Part shown: one piece after another, positions 11,001 to 22,765 of the stretch
Position numbering within the stretch: the first letter of the stretch is position 1
Layout: each line of letters opens with the position of its first letter
Source of the DNA: Mactromeris polynyma
Lineage: Eukaryota > Mollusca > Bivalvia > Venerida > Mactridae
Length of the DNA stretch: 64,000 nucleotides
Assembly (NCBI GenBank): GCA_032209605.1
Contig: JASFXZ010000076.1
Coordinates: forward strand, 1 to 64,000
Direction of reading: 5' to 3'
Position numbers and translations under genes: made by a program
The notes under the pieces: generated by a model
What the model was told of the DNA's origin: nothing
Databases searched by the model: none
Seen by the model: only the letters and a program-made list of their open reading frames with translations

Positions 11001-14000
11001 TCAAACTTCACACGATGAGTTGCCACTGTGAGTAAAGGACCCTATTGGTTATTTGGGTCAATGGGTCAAAGGTCAATGTCACTCTGACACAAAGTTTTAA
11101 AATAACTCTTAACAACTTCACCAAACCGCAGTTCAAGGTCTCAGTCGCTTTCACTCCTGTCTCACACTAATTCACTTATTCTCATTTCCAATGCCAAAGG
11201 TCAATGTCACAGTCACAGGCTCATGTCCCACTATTATTTATTTATAATCATGTCAAAAAGTATCATGAATGATGTATCTCCTACGACTGTGCAATCGTTG
11301 AGACATGCGCTTTTCAAAACAAATATCTTCTAGTATGTACATGTATTATAATGTTATACAGTTATTAGAAAGACCAACCATGTTGTGTTCAGATTAAAAC
11401 TTACCCCAAGTTTCCACACACCGGTGATTCGGGTACAAACTCTTCTTCGTTTAACATCAACCGAGTAGAAGTTGAGACAAACATCAGCGGTACCTCCACC
11501 AAGGCGGAGATTGTAACAAAGTGGGTGTAAGTGGTCCACTGGAAAACATATTTCAAAATTATATTATTTTATTAATCGGTGTCTGCGTTTTTCACTTTGT
11601 ATAAGAAAGCAAACTAGAAGCCTAAGCTTATTCATGAAATACTGAAACTTAGACTTGAAATTTTAAATATAATTTTTGCTCCTAGTAATCAATAAAGATG
11701 TTAATTAAAAGGTACAAAAGTGTACAGTGTGTAACAACAATCACTAAGATACAAAATTGCATTCGTATAAATTTAATGAAAATTAAAGGCTGATCCATAA
11801 AACCTTTGCAAATTTCAAGTCTACATTTTAGTCTAAAAATGTTTGTGAATAATGCCCTTGTAGTGATGTACCGTGCAAATTGTTCAGAGCTTTGGGATAT
11901 GCAATATTATGCTGATGTATAGTGGTTATCGCTCTGGAGAGATTAATTTTTAAGTCTTGCTATATGAAACTTTGTCGTATAGTTGCAAAGAGATTGTTGC
12001 TCAAAAGAGGGTCACTCTAAAGAGACGATACTGAATAGACTATAACTTGTATACTGATTATAGTTACTCCACCTCGCATTCGTAATTAATAAATGTTTAC
12101 TTCTAACCATTTAGTGGAATACATTGTAAATGAATAATACATATCCATGTCACTGAAGAAAACCATGTATGACATGAGCAGTTTGAAAAGATCGAAAATG
12201 TAAAGTTTCGTTCACCGAATCGGTAACAAACTTACATGACACTGAATTTTCGAGGACTTTTCGTCCATTGACTGTAAAAGTGACATCATAGACGTTGCGT
12301 AAACATGGACACTCTTCATTTGGAGGTGGCGTAATTACAGTGGTTGAAGCCTCCGTGGTGGTGGTAGTTGCAGCCCGTGTGGTTGTAGGTGAAGGAATTG
12401 TGGTCACAGAATTTGTTGTGGTGGTAGTTGGAGCCGGTGAGGTTGTATGTGTACATGAATGAGTGGTGGTCTCGGGCTTTGTGGTCGTAGTAGTTTGAGC
12501 CCGTGTAGTTGTAATTGGAGTTGTGGTCTCAGACCTTTTGGTGGTTGTAGTTGTGGTCTCAGGTTTTTTGGTGGTTGTTCTTGGAGCCGGTGTGGTTGGA
12601 ATTTGAGTTGTTGTTTCCGGCTTTTTGGTGGTTGTTGTTGGAGCCGGTGTGGTTGGAGTTTGAGTTGTGGTCACAGGTATTTTGGTGGTTGTAGTTGTCA
12701 TTTTTGGAGTTGTTGTATGACAGGACTTCTTTCCTTTGTATTTAATAACAACACAGGCTAAAATGTCGAGAGTTATGTCAATTAGTTAAAGTTACATGCC
12801 ATACCAAATGCTATGATTTTATTTTTAGAAAAAGAGATCCAAATACAACAGTTAAAATCAAAACTTGATCGACAAAATCAGATACACCCTCAAATGTAAA
12901 AGAAACATGAACACAGACGCTATTTAGAACCGGATTAAAACAAACAACTATGAAGTTTCAGGCGACGTTTACATCCGTAACAGCCACACACGAGTTTGCG
13001 GTGTTTTCTTAAACCCATTTTAAACAAATCTATTCGAATCTCTAGAACAAATATATCCAAAATAAGTCCAAATTTCAATGTTATTTTAAACAAAGAGAAA
13101 GGTTATTAGGTACCGTTCAGTTTGAATGTTGTTCTATGTGTACAGTGGTTGAATCTGAACGTGTGACGCAAGCAGCATGAGCACTGCCTCCTCTGACATG
13201 TACATTTGACATAGTCATGATTATGATTGTAGTGGGTGTTGTGGTGTTGCCCATGGTGATGAAAGTGGAAATGGAAACCCTTAAGATTTCCATCCTTGTC
13301 AGGATCACCTTGCGTTTCGTCATCTTGCGGTTCATTTGCCAGGTACTGACGATGGTGGCAATATTTATCGACGTACTTTAGCGTTTCATCCACAGGTTCT
13401 TTGTAAAAAAAGGAATTTATAATTACAAAGACACATACTAAAACTATATTTTGTTGTAATAATATTCCTATGCACATTTATCCTAGTTACATGTATTCTG
13501 CTCTCCCTCACTAGGTGTCTTTTAAAAGAAACTTGTTCAGTACGTTCAGTTCTACTATTTAAACCGTTCAGAACAATTGGTTGTCATTTTCGTATTTAAC
13601 ATTAACAGATCAATAATTTAGACATGTGCAGTTTTCTTGGATTGATATCAAGAAAGATCACGCTTAATAAGCGGTCTTGTTAAAGCAACTTCCTCTAAAC
13701 TGGATTGTCTCCCTTACCCGCTATATGATATCACCAATTCGTAACATTATATTTAGGATTCCGCACCAAAATCAGTGGTAACATCTCGAAATTTCAAGCG
13801 GCGATATCATCAGTTTTATTATCTTCTATTCGAAATGCTTAATATCCAAATATACGAGTACAACTATGATTTGGACAGGTAATAGTAAAACAAACTGTTG
13901 TGAAATCAACAATGCGAATACTAAATGTCTAGTAGAGATATGACATAGTAAAGTGATAAACTAAACAGAACAAAAGAAAACCCTTTGTTTCATTAAAAGA

Positions 14001-14662
14001 CGATTCTGCATAGCTGAACGATAAAATATTTCATCCTGGAAAGGTAATATTATGACAAATTAGTTCAGCAAATTGTTGAATTGGCTCAAAATAAGATAGC
14101 ATACCGATCACACCCATCACACACTCGAAACTATATTGGTGCAAACCCGTTTTTCGGAACTTTGGCAAGTACACGATTGCTGAGAGTTAGTCATGTGACA
14201 AAATACATAATTCCGATTCGAATATTAGAGCGCGTACAAAAAGCCAAATATAATCTATGGAAGTTCTGAAAATTTTAATTCATTTTTGTAACTCCTGAAA
14301 TGTTTTGATTTCGCAGTTACTGGCTTAAGAATAGATACGCGCAATCAATCAAAATATTTGCACATCCGCAATTTAGAAACGTTAGAGTCATTACGTTTTG
14401 GAAACGAATCCTGAATAATTGAATTGTGTTTTCATGTCTCACACTGCGATAAGTGTTTAGATACCTGCGTTTCCAATGATATCGCATTCATTATCAGATT
14501 CGTATGGAACAAAACCGACTTTCTGCAAGAAGTAATCTTCATCAAACTCATCATTTGGTCCTCCTGGTACGCTGATGATGTCATCGCACAAAGTCTTGTC
14601 GATCTTAATATCGGAATCAGCCAGGCGCTCGCATGAAGTGGCGATAGGCTCGATGACAAGAT
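7953..14662 (-). CDS. multi-exon secreted mucin-like protein with DUF4773-like domain (5' end not found)
   Basis: I join five minus-strand exons: 14662-14465, 13398-13114, 12757-12236, 11538-11405 and 8090-7953. Each has a GT donor and an AG acceptor. Phases fit throughout: 1 into exons two, three and four, then 0 into the last. The product in order is an acidic region, a His-rich segment ending in CTCQRRQCSCC, a Thr/Pro-rich mucin-like stretch of about 120 residues, and a Cys-containing beta-rich domain ending FDEQ-stop. The order CxC, CC, fTVNG, LC, vCLnFY and GC resembles the secreted animal family DUF4773 as I remember it. No signal-peptide exon was identified. The donor after the His-rich exon (gtacct) is weak. 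Function is unknown; an extracellular or mucus role would fit. Confidence 0.6.
8405..9378 (+). mobile_element. mariner-like DNA transposon, decayed
   Basis: Terminal inverted repeats of about 30 bp (cgagggtcatgcaaaaagtt and its partner aactttttgcaggaccctcg) are flanked by TA on both sides (8403-8404 and 9379-9380), the mariner target duplication. At 974 bp it is shorter than the usual 1.3 kb. It sits inside the last intron of the minus-strand gene. Confidence 0.9.
8615..9305 (+). pseudogene. mariner transposase, frameshifted and internally deleted
   Basis: A start at 8615 reads into a double stop near 8678. The +1 frame then restores IFDELCGIYG and the helix-turn-helix region. The catalytic part keeps HDNASSH and SPDLSPYDFFLFPRLK with 34 residues between the two aspartates, typical of DD34D mariners. 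The first catalytic aspartate and its surroundings are missing between SVKDILPC and PSGHTV, so the roughly 345-residue family length is cut by about a third. The element cannot encode an active enzyme. Confidence 0.9.
9400..10040. repeat. degenerate tandem repeat (ggtcaaaggtcaatgtcac type), part 1
   Basis: Diverged units contain ctcaatatctcaagaac, cttcaaacttc, gatgattgga and ggtcaatgtcacagg. The same units resume at 10790-11230. The open frames across them are by-products. Confidence 0.6.
10041..10789. other. unique sequence between two repeat halves
   Basis: It separates the two parts of the ggtcaatgtcac repeat. I see no exon or motif in it. Confidence 0.35.
10790..11230. repeat. degenerate tandem repeat (ggtcaaaggtcaatgtcac type), part 2
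   Basis: At least three units share caaaacctcaggaaccctttgact, actcagagtcttcaaactt and cacacgatgattgg (quoted in part). They are homologous to 9400-10040. Confidence 0.65.
11405..11538 (-). CDS. fourth known exon of the DUF4773-like gene
   Basis: The acceptor gttttccag opens the exon and a consensus donor gtaagt closes it. It starts with two bases that complete the codon left by the Thr-rich exon and ends in phase 0. The peptide contains HPLCYNLRLGGG, ADVCLNFYSVDV and RRVCTRITG, a beta-rich cysteine pattern without low complexity. Confidence 0.65.
12236..12757 (-). CDS. Thr-rich mucin-like exon
   Basis: The acceptor cattttag and a strong donor (gtaagttt) bound 522 bases in phase 1-1. After CVVIKYKGKKSCH comes a long run of TTT with Pro, Lys and Glu blocks (KKPETTT recurs), a classic O-glycosylation-type region. 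It then passes through ECPCLRNVYDV into the start of the C-terminal domain (FTVNGRKVLENSVS). If unspliced, translation would continue to a stop at 12150. The plus-strand frame over this exon is a shadow. Confidence 0.65.
13114..13398 (-). CDS. His-rich exon with CxCx4CxCC motif
   Basis: A pyrimidine-rich acceptor (tttacaaag) precedes EPVDETLKYVDKYCHH. A strongly His-rich stretch (FHFHFHHHGQHH) follows, then VKCTCQRRQCSCC and FKLN. The phase at each end is 1. The donor gtacct is weak; if not used, a TAA at 13106-13108 ends the protein, giving a shorter His-rich product. The hydrophobic residues before the acceptor look like intron sequence read through, not a signal peptide. Confidence 0.55.
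14465..14662 (-). CDS. acidic exon, most 5' exon recognised of the DUF4773-like gene
   Basis: The acceptor ctgtctccag and donor gtatct bound 198 bases, phase 1 at both ends. The peptide starts LVIEPIATSC, is Asp/Glu-rich (DEFDEDYFLQKVGF) and ends CDIIGNA. The longer open frame in another register here lacks this codon character. An upstream leader exon ending in phase 1 is required but was not found with confidence in 14.7-16.5 kb. Confidence 0.55.
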
Positions 14663-16589
14663 CTGGAGACAGTATAGGAAGAATTTATCAATAATCGTTG
14701 GATCGTCGGTCATTTTCTCTCAATTTGTAGGATTAGAAAAAGCAACGTAATAGTACAACTTTAAAACATGAGTAAAATTTGACTTTCTCAGTCATAAATC
14801 GGTTTGCAGGAAAACGTGCATACAGGATATATATTGGACCAGATATTGTTATTCCAAATTGTACATAGAAACAATAAATGTCAACTTATACCTTCGCTAT
14901 CTTGTTAAGTACATAAACATGCATGGCTGTAAATATCAAGGAATGATACTCTGTCTGGAACTTCAAAATCAGGTTGTCTCCCTTCGTTTGCTAAAGTTAT
15001 ATACGCGCTCAGCAGCTTTATGGCTTTAACGACAGTAACATTATAACACATAGATACTTACTTAAACCAAGAAGCATTTTTTTGTAATTGTATTTTATGA
15101 TACTGCAGACTTGAAAAACATGCAGCCGTAACAAATTTACAAAAGAAGTTAAATTGCGATTTGCGTTTGATATGGTCAAACATAATTCTAGGAGAGAGTA
15201 ACATGAAGGGTTAAGTCTCACTTACCCGCTTGGGTAACACATCAATGTGTTTGAGAACAAGTAAATCAATACTTGATAGATTTTCGCAACTATTTTGACT
15301 CCACGCCGGGCACTAATGTTTTAAGACTACATGAAGTTATATCTATAAACAGTACTTGATACAGCAGAATATGACAGATGGTAATGTCTTTAAGGATTAT
15401 GTCCGGGACTTTATAGGCATTCACTTTATTCTCTGGAACTAACTGAATAATATGTTCCATGGAGTACCTTAAAACTATTACCTAGCCCCTTTCGCGATTG
15501 TTTTGCGCTGTGATGTCTATACTATTTTGAGTTTACGTTGGTGTTTCATTGTTTCATATTGTGTTGTCCATGGTATGTGAAGTATTAACTGGGTTGACCA
15601 TTTTGAGTTTTTATTAATCTGCCATCCTCTGCTCTATGCATTACGCACCTATCTGTGAGGCATATCTATCAGTTAGATTTCACAAAGCTTTATTTTACGT
15701 CCTTTAATGAATATACATATTAATGCATTGTGCATTAACAAGGAAACTTTTCTCTATATAGTGCTGTTTTATAACACAACTTAATCCTCATTTGGGACAG
15801 TCGTAATTTTGTTTTATATATAATTTTCTATATTATTTCTATTTTTCGTAATTGAAAATTCCCTTTCCATATCACCAGTAATTATGGTTATGTCTTATTA
15901 TGACCTTAATCTATTTTTTTCCGGTTGACTTAACATTAGGCAATTGTTTTAATATGTTGTCGTTATTTCGCATCATGATGTAAATTATTTAGCTACCGAG
16001 AGCAAGGTCAGTATGAGGCTGCTTGTTTATTCGTGCTGAATTATACACAGTGTGTCTGTCGAATAAGAACAAGAACATTATATACGTAACGGTTAATTGC
16101 TTTTAATGGTTTTTGCCTACTTAGTCAATGAATGTGAATGATTTGGAATCAATGACCATATAGCAATTAATTGTGAGATTGGCTTGCTGTTGGATCAATT
16201 TAAACCCCCATTATTAATTACTGACAGTTCCAAGGCTGTAAAATGCTGTATGGTTATTATTTCTATTTGTGGTTTAATTACATGTTAAATTTCCCTTTCC
16301 CCATGTGCAATTATTTTATTTTATTTCCCCCTTTCGACCTATTGTTGCCAGCTGTCTTGACTTGTTATGTGATGTAGTCCATCCATTGAATTACCCTCCC
16401 CCTGTTTGCACTCATTAATTCTCCTTATTTGTCCTTTATGGTCGGACAGGCCATTCCATGCGCCCCTGTTCCATTGCGTTTTTACCCTTGCACCGCCTCA
16501 AATGCTGCTGTTTTATGGACTGTTGTTGACCCGTAGGTCTGTGTGGGGAGGCATTGTCTTATGTATGTGGATTTTCCTGTAGCAACTTA
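14663..16589. other. no gene seen; expected to hold the missing 5' exon
   Basis: AT-rich. A short minus-strand ATG followed by a consensus donor (gtaagtat) near 15060-15085 has the right phase, but it would give only five residues before the junction, so I do not call it. Confidence 0.35.
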
Positions 16590-16699
16590 TTCTCTCTTTG
16601 TGTATATACATATAAATATCAAAGTCTTCAAAAGCAAACATGTATATGAATACATTAAAACTTCCAAGAAAATTCGAAATATGGAAAATTTCTTTCTCA

Positions 16700-16795
16700 G
16701 ATAAGAAATAGTTAGCACCCGACGTGGGGCTCGAGTTTATGACCCCCATATTAACAGTATCGTGCTCAATCGATTGAGCTAGTCAGAACATCGGG
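16700..16795 (-). repeat. tRNA-derived SINE head
   Basis: On the minus strand an A-box-like tagctcaatcgattgagc precedes a degenerate B box (aaactcgagcccc). It is homologous in position to 2630-2705. Confidence 0.45.
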
Positions 16796-17849
16796 GATCA
16801 GTTATTGTTAGCGCAAACAGGTATGAAGTCAACAGAACAGAATGAATCAGATAAAAGTTACATTCTCATTGACTATGTATATTATATTCTGTATAAGTTC
16901 ACCTTTATAATGATACAATAATTGCTTCTCCCACAATGAAAATGAAAAAGAAGGAATAAAAATGAATCTACTAAAATTCAGATTTTACCTAGTATTTGTT
17001 ACATAATGTATTTTTTGAAGGGCTTGCGTACATTCTGCTTTAGTTTATTTTGCATGCACGTAAATGTATCTATGCGGAATGACGATCGATTGGAAATAAA
17101 ACATGTCTGTATTAATTCTGGAATAGCGAAAGACACGATAAATATTTAGTTAACATGTGAACCAACCTAAACAAGAAACAATTTTGTAATTTTCATTGTT
17201 GAAAACTCCTTTGCAAGAAAGCGGTCGTATTATATACTTATATTAATGCAATAACATTCTAGTTCTGGAAAAAGATTTAAACGATCGAATTGAAATATTT
17301 CAGTTTCTAAATTTACCTGAAGCATGGTCCTTAACCAAGTTGTACAACTCCAAATTTGTTAAACAACAAACCGTTCCAAACCACATCAACTGGAGCGCTG
17401 CTAAATACGTGAACTTTAATCGCGCCATCCCGCAATCGAGTGTAATCAAAATATAGAAATCAAGCCAGACCGACGTATGATTTCCGGTAAATCCGGCACG
17501 TGACGTACACTTGACAATGGATACGTTGTAAGTGGTACAGTATTACCGTACTTATTTTCTGTTAGAGAAACTTGAGAAAATGTAGACATAAAGTCATGTT
17601 TTGAGAAACACAAAACATCGGTCAAGGGCGCTACCGGAATTCTAACCCGGGTCCGTGGATTGTCGGGGACAATGATAAGTAACTTCTCGAATGCTTCTCA
17701 TATCGCCATAGTAATACATAGCACTTATTTCTTTGAATATTGACATTCCTCATAAGACGTGGCATGTGAGTATAAGACGTGGCATGTGAGTTACTTTGTG
17801 CATATACCTTAGTTTGTATATGGTTTGAGTTCGATAAAGTAATTATTCT

Positions 17850-18005
17850 TCTCTGGTAGAGGTCCGAGTTCGATTCCTGGGCGGGGCAGATCATGTCCTT
17901 CTGTAACATTTGGCTGGGGTCGTTTTTCCTGCTCCGTTCAATTTCAGCTGCTAGTGGAAGGACTAGTTAATATACTGATTGATATTTAATACCAGAAACT
18001 AGTTA
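17850..18005 (+). repeat. SINE with decayed tRNA head
   Basis: The B box gagttcgattcctgg is followed by the body tgtccttctgtaacatttgg, matching 6730-6900. The A-box half is poorly preserved. Confidence 0.65.
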
Positions 18006-18374
18006 CGTCTACTGACCTCATTTATATAACTGAATTCTTTTTTTAAAAGAAGTTTAAAACAAAAAAATATATATTCTGACTAGATGAAAAACAGATGACG
18101 TACTATTAACTAAGAACACCACCTACGCTTCTGTTCATTACGGATGTAAAAGTGCATGTACATCAAGCAGTTCGTATCTCATCAATACAAAAGGAAACTA
18201 TTTTGCAACGGAAGACGGATCTTACTTAGAGTAATTAAAATATTCAGTCGAGTCAGGCAATTTGACTTTATATGCTAGGCAAATGTATGACGCATAGATA
18301 CAAACGTTTTAATGTAAATATATTAAGATTGGTTAAATGATCTGGCGTCACAAACGGCATAATTTATAGAGAAG

Positions 18375-18482
18375 ATGTCAACTGACGATAGTTCAACCTT
18401 TCAAAAAGTCAAAGATTGTATTAAGGCCGTACCATATTCTTCCTATGTTAGGACCAGGTTCATTGTCGAAACTACTTACCAG
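18375..18482 (+). CDS. possible first coding exon, unknown product
   Basis: ATG opens 36 codons (MSTDDSSTFQKVKDC, later YVRTRFIVETTYQ) and ends at a good donor (cag|gtagga) in phase 0. I recognise no family and found no partner exon, so it may be chance. Confidence 0.25.
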
Positions 18483-19077
18483 GTAGGAAAAAAACAACAA
18501 AGAGCCTTTTTATATTTATCATTTGTATCTGCAACACCTTTCTTCCCACAGGGATAGTATGCATCAAGACGTAAAATACCAACTACTAGTTAACAAAAAC
18601 AACACAAAATAACATGTAAATGACTATATTTTATTAACCTTTTTTAACTCTTGAACATGGTCATTGGCTACCGGACACTATTTAATCGGCTTAATGGGCT
18701 AATGTCGTTGTGTTAAATAACAAGTTTACCGGGATTTTTTTACAATTTTCAGATGTTTTTTTATCAGACTGCCGAAAACCTACCCACCTGATGATTCTAA
18801 ACGTAGACAATATTGGTATGACATAATTTGAAAAATACCGAAATTAAATGTTGCCGTGACGGACGTTACGTAAACGTACATGTAAAATGGAATTAAAATA
18901 TATTAAGTAGTATCTCTTTGTCTTTAAGTGATGTTGATTCGGTAGTAGGAGCAATAGCAAACTAACAACAGCAGTAGCATAATTACTGCTCTAGCTGATA
19001 GCATATCAGCCATTACACCGCTGTTCCTTACGGTTTGTCAGCTACTGTCAGCTCGTAGTGAGCTGTTATGTCACCAT
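18483..19077. other. no gene seen
   Basis: AT-rich sequence without recognisable elements. Confidence 0.35.
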
Positions 19078-19260
19078 TACCGAGCGGGACTGGTCATGTT
19101 CTTCGGTGACATTTGGCAACGGTCGTGTGACCACCTCCTTTGATTCTGGTGGGTAGTTGTCAGCTGCTTGCGGACGGTAAGTAATAAGTACTAGTTGATA
19201 ATTAATTCCAGAAAAACAAGTTAGGTAAAATGACATTCATTATAACTGAAATTATTTTGA
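19078..19260 (+). repeat. SINE body
   Basis: The tail tgttcttcggtgacatttgg and gttgataattaattccag matches the SINE bodies at 6770-6900 and 17890-18005. The tRNA head is degenerate. Confidence 0.55.
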
Positions 19261-19548
19261 AAAATGGCAAAAACAAAAACCTACTTCCGACTGGCATTGT
19301 TAGTCCATCAAGTCAGTGGTATTTACGGGTGAAGGAATGTAAGAGCGTTGTTGACTTGTATGTCTTTCGTAAGCCTTCAAATAGAGACAAGTTTTAATGA
19401 TGAAGATAATAAACTGCATTTAGTTAAGTAGTTTGAAACTCTTTTCATTAAAATTATTTTATAAGTAACATTCACGCATAAATGATATGTTCATTTCATC
19501 AAAAGATCAATGGTTAAGCCCATTGATTTTTGTCCATATGCGTTTTCT

Positions 19549-20030
19549 TCAGCTGAGTTTAAAATCGAAAAATGTATTTTTTAAATGTGTAATTGTGTTT
19601 GTAGAATCAGTAACATGTATGTTGTTTTTTGCATGATATATAACCATATTATTTTTGAACAACACCAAGTCCTGAACACATTCCAAATCCATGTGTAAAT
19701 ATAGTTCTATAACATTAATGTCAGAAGCAATAATGTACAAAGTCGTTTCATCTGCATACATATTTCTGTGTAAATGTTGAATACAGTTATTTACATACAT
19801 ATTGTTTTAAAAATTAAATGGCCTTATATAGATCCGTGAAGGATACCCGACAATACAAGGGAAGTATTGGATTTATCGTGACAAATTTCCACATATGGTT
19901 GTCAACTATCAAGGTATGATTTGAAAATGCATCTGCATAGTCACCAAGATGGTAAAAAACTAGCTTGTAGTGTATTTCGTGATCTACGAGGTCAAGTGCT
20001 CTGAACATTCATTTCAAACTGGGAGGTTTG
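19549..20030 (-). pseudogene. non-LTR reverse transcriptase fragment
   Basis: Two minus frames join into part of an RT domain. The upstream part has ALDLVDHEIHYKLVFYH and LPLYC. The downstream part has MYADETTLYI followed by DLECVQD and NNMVIYHAKNN. These correspond to the conserved FDxVDH, product and YADD regions of non-LTR RTs. The catalytic YADD reads YADE and a frame break separates the halves, so it is dead. Confidence 0.7.
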
Positions 20031-20159
20031 AATTTATCTTAACACCCATATAAAATCGGTAAACAACTTGGTTAAGATGATATAAAATGTATGCACTGAT
20101 TCCGTTTGCATAAAACATTCTTACAACCTCAAATCGGCTGTGGTTTCACAACAATATAT

Positions 20160-20337
20160 TGTCACGAGTTCTCCCCCCTTTATCCTTTTTATAGTATATG
20201 TATTATATAGAACTATTAAGAAGGGATTAAGGGAGAGATCTCGGGGCAAGTACTAAATGTACATATACGTACTATAGAACAGATAAAAGGAGAGAACTTG
20301 AAGAACTAGAATATATAAAGGGAGATAACTCGTGACA
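20160..20337. mobile_element. MITE with about 23-bp inverted ends
   Basis: The left end tgtcacgagttctccc mirrors the right end gggagataactcgtgaca. The roughly 178-bp interior has no coding capacity. Confidence 0.7.
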
Positions 20338-21089
20338 GTCTCATGTGGTTTTCACTACATGGAATTTCACTAAAAGCCTGTTTTCTTTAAAAAGCAGGTT
20401 AAACTATCAAGCAGGACACAGAACATCCTAGCAGATTAGAGTGAAAACTCACCAATTGAGTTTTCTTTGTGAAACACATTTGAAGGAAATCAAATAATAA
20501 TTTTGGGTGAAAGTAAATGATTTGTTAATATGATGGGAAAACAAGTACTTATATACGATAGATCACTAATTTGCGATCTATAATAATTAAATATTCAAAA
20601 TGCTTGACAATACCACATAACAGGATATATCTTAAGAGACGTAGATTGTACATCCGTGATTGAAGGCATACATTGCTATAATTAATGACGGAAATACATA
20701 AATTAAACACTTAATATAAATAATAGCACTACAAATTCGTATTGTTGCTATGATCAATCAGTGAATGACATGTGGAAAGAAATTAAATCAGATTAATTCA
20801 TTTAAGAGCTATTTTCCGTTTGGAGTTATTAAACTTAGGCTACTGAAACGTTGATTAAGTGTTGATAGACATTCCAAAATTTAATGTGTGTATTTGCGTT
20901 TATTTATCATCGCCACCGGTTTCCCATATGGCCGACGTCTCCGAAGCTTGTTAAGGTCGTGCATGATACACAAGAAGCCTCAGTTTCAGAAACACCCATG
21001 GTTGTTGACGTGCTCGATGTAAAGCATCGTACACGGGGCATCGGTTTTTCAAAGTCACATCCAAAAGACTGTTAGTAGGCCTGCTGTTA
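20338..21089. other. no gene seen
   Basis: AT-rich. The frame at 20884-21075 is short and has no motif or convincing splice site. Confidence 0.35.
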
Positions 21090-21165
21090 GTGGCGGCACG
21101 GGGGATCGAACCTGCGACGCACGGATTTATTTAGCCCAAACATTTAACACTTGTTAGAGCCGGTT
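21090..21165 (-). repeat. tRNA-derived fragment
   Basis: The minus strand has a clear B box (gcaggttcgatcccccg) but the A-box half is weak. Confidence 0.4.
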
Positions 21166-21547
21166 ATATTCCATAGAAACATGTATTACAAACGACTGAC
21201 AAATACATATACAGTACAATGTATTCAGAACTAGTTTTGAATCGATTATGAATTAATCAATTATCGAGTGATGTAAACAATTATATAACAGAATGAAAAT
21301 ATGTTTCTTACATACAAGACCGGTATTTCCCGCGTTTCCACCCGTCCTGGAATCCCCTATCTTACACCCTCACCTTCGTGTAGGACGAGTCTCGTGCTGA
21401 TGACGTCACGTAACGTTGAATAATAACTTGAATGAATTTGTAAAAGAATACGTTACTATAAGCAAACATTACATAAAACTTAAGTCGTTTTTTTCTATAT
21501 AGTCCTTTACTTCTTAAAAAAGGTATGCAAGAAAAAGATTCCTTCAC

Positions 21548-21718
21548 CGGCTTCGAGTGAGGATGAAAATATCTGGCGCTCGGGTAACTGTTTTCGAGGA
21601 AATTCGGAAGAGCATCGTTCCCGCCAAAATAGTAACCCTCGTGCTGGATATTTCTATCCGTACCGGAAGCCAGTGACCGATTCTTATAATCATAGTGGAC
21701 ATAAACAGTGGAACTCAT
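21548..21718 (-). CDS. possible 5' coding exon, unknown product
   Basis: ATG opens 57 codons in phase 0 ending at a donor-like gtgaag. The peptide (MSSTVYVHYDYKNRS, later YYFGGNDALPNF) is rich in Tyr, Asn and Ser and looks less random than neighbouring frames. I recognise no family. If unspliced, the frame continues to 21362. Confidence 0.25.
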
Positions 21719-22277
21719 GCAACAGCTGCTAACATTATATTAAAGCATTTGATGCACGATCATACTGCATGAGCCTTTACAATAGCCACTGTGTCATATA
21801 TGTCATGATGTCATTGCCAGTGTAGTTTTGAAGTTCTATTTTTCCGTTGAAGAGAAATAGCGCGAAATTGCCTTGTTGGTTAACGTCAGATTTGATTGGT
21901 TTTCAAAACACTGAATATGCAAGTAGCAAAACCATGTTAGTACGGCTGCGCCGAAAAAGATGGCACATTGTACTCGTGCGAAGGCTTAGGCCATTCAGAC
22001 ATTGTATAAAAGGCCATTGTATAAGTTCTAATACAGTAACCAATTTGATACAAACAAGTCTTTGTTGTATTTGCTGATCCAGTCATTTCTTGTGTAACCT
22101 TACTTCGGAAAACAGAATGCGGTGTGACTTTTTTTCAATGGCCCCAAATGGCAAGATCTAATGTTACGAACTTATGATAACCATATAACCCTACTCAATC
22201 CCACGGCGTATTACTCCGACGTAATTATTCACCTTTCATGTATTTTCACAGTTTATATATGTGAGTTATAACCGGCT

Positions 22278-22549
22278 TATAGTTCACTCCGCCTCTTCTT
22301 GTGTCTTACATCCAATGAGCATCAAGAATATTTCAAATTTTTGGTCAACTTACCCATTTATTTCGGTAGGCGAAGCTTAGTTTTCCATATTTGGAAACCA
22401 CGATATTGATCACTTACAAGATTTACTTAATGAAATCACTTAATAGATATTGTGCGAAATGCCATAATAAATGGATAAGTTAGCCAAAATTTGAAACATT
22501 CTGGATGCTCATTGGATGTAAGACACATGAAGAGGCGGAGTGAACTATA
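22278..22549. mobile_element. fold-back MITE with about 90-bp inverted repeats
   Basis: The left end tatagttcactccgcctctt pairs with the right end aagaggcggagtgaactata. Pairing continues inward through acatccaatgagc and aacttacccattta. No protein. Confidence 0.8.
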
Positions 22550-22684
22550 CGTTAAGATAAGTCGATAGTAAACACGACCATACCCACTTTCCAATACATG
22601 TTAAGCAGCTTACGGTCATTATCATGCCTATTATCTTCAGGATTAGTATTAAATGTTGATGAAATATTGCTCAAAGTAGACAGT

Positions 22685-22765
22685 AGCGATAACTCAATTG
22701 GTAGCGCTTCTGACTAGTAACTTCGACCGATAGATAGGGCGTGAGTTCAAGACACATTCATGTCT
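22685..22765 (+). repeat. tRNA-like sequence
   Basis: A-box-like taactcaattggtagcgc and B-box-like gtgagttcaagac sit at tRNA spacing. Stems are poor, so it is probably SINE-derived. Confidence 0.4.

Larger units (their letters stand above)
16590..18010. repeat. compact copy of a duplicated block
   Basis: It aligns in the same order with pieces of 2495-6900 but lacks the satellite and the 1.6-kb insert. Shared stretches include cattgttgaaaactcctttg, gcatggtccttaaccaagtt and ggcacgtgacg. It is probably nearer the ancestral form. Confidence 0.7.

Noticed and set aside
12459..12761. Cys/Gly/Trp-rich plus-strand protein
   Set aside because: Complement of the Thr-rich exon (ACC/ACA codons give Gly/Cys/Trp on the other strand).
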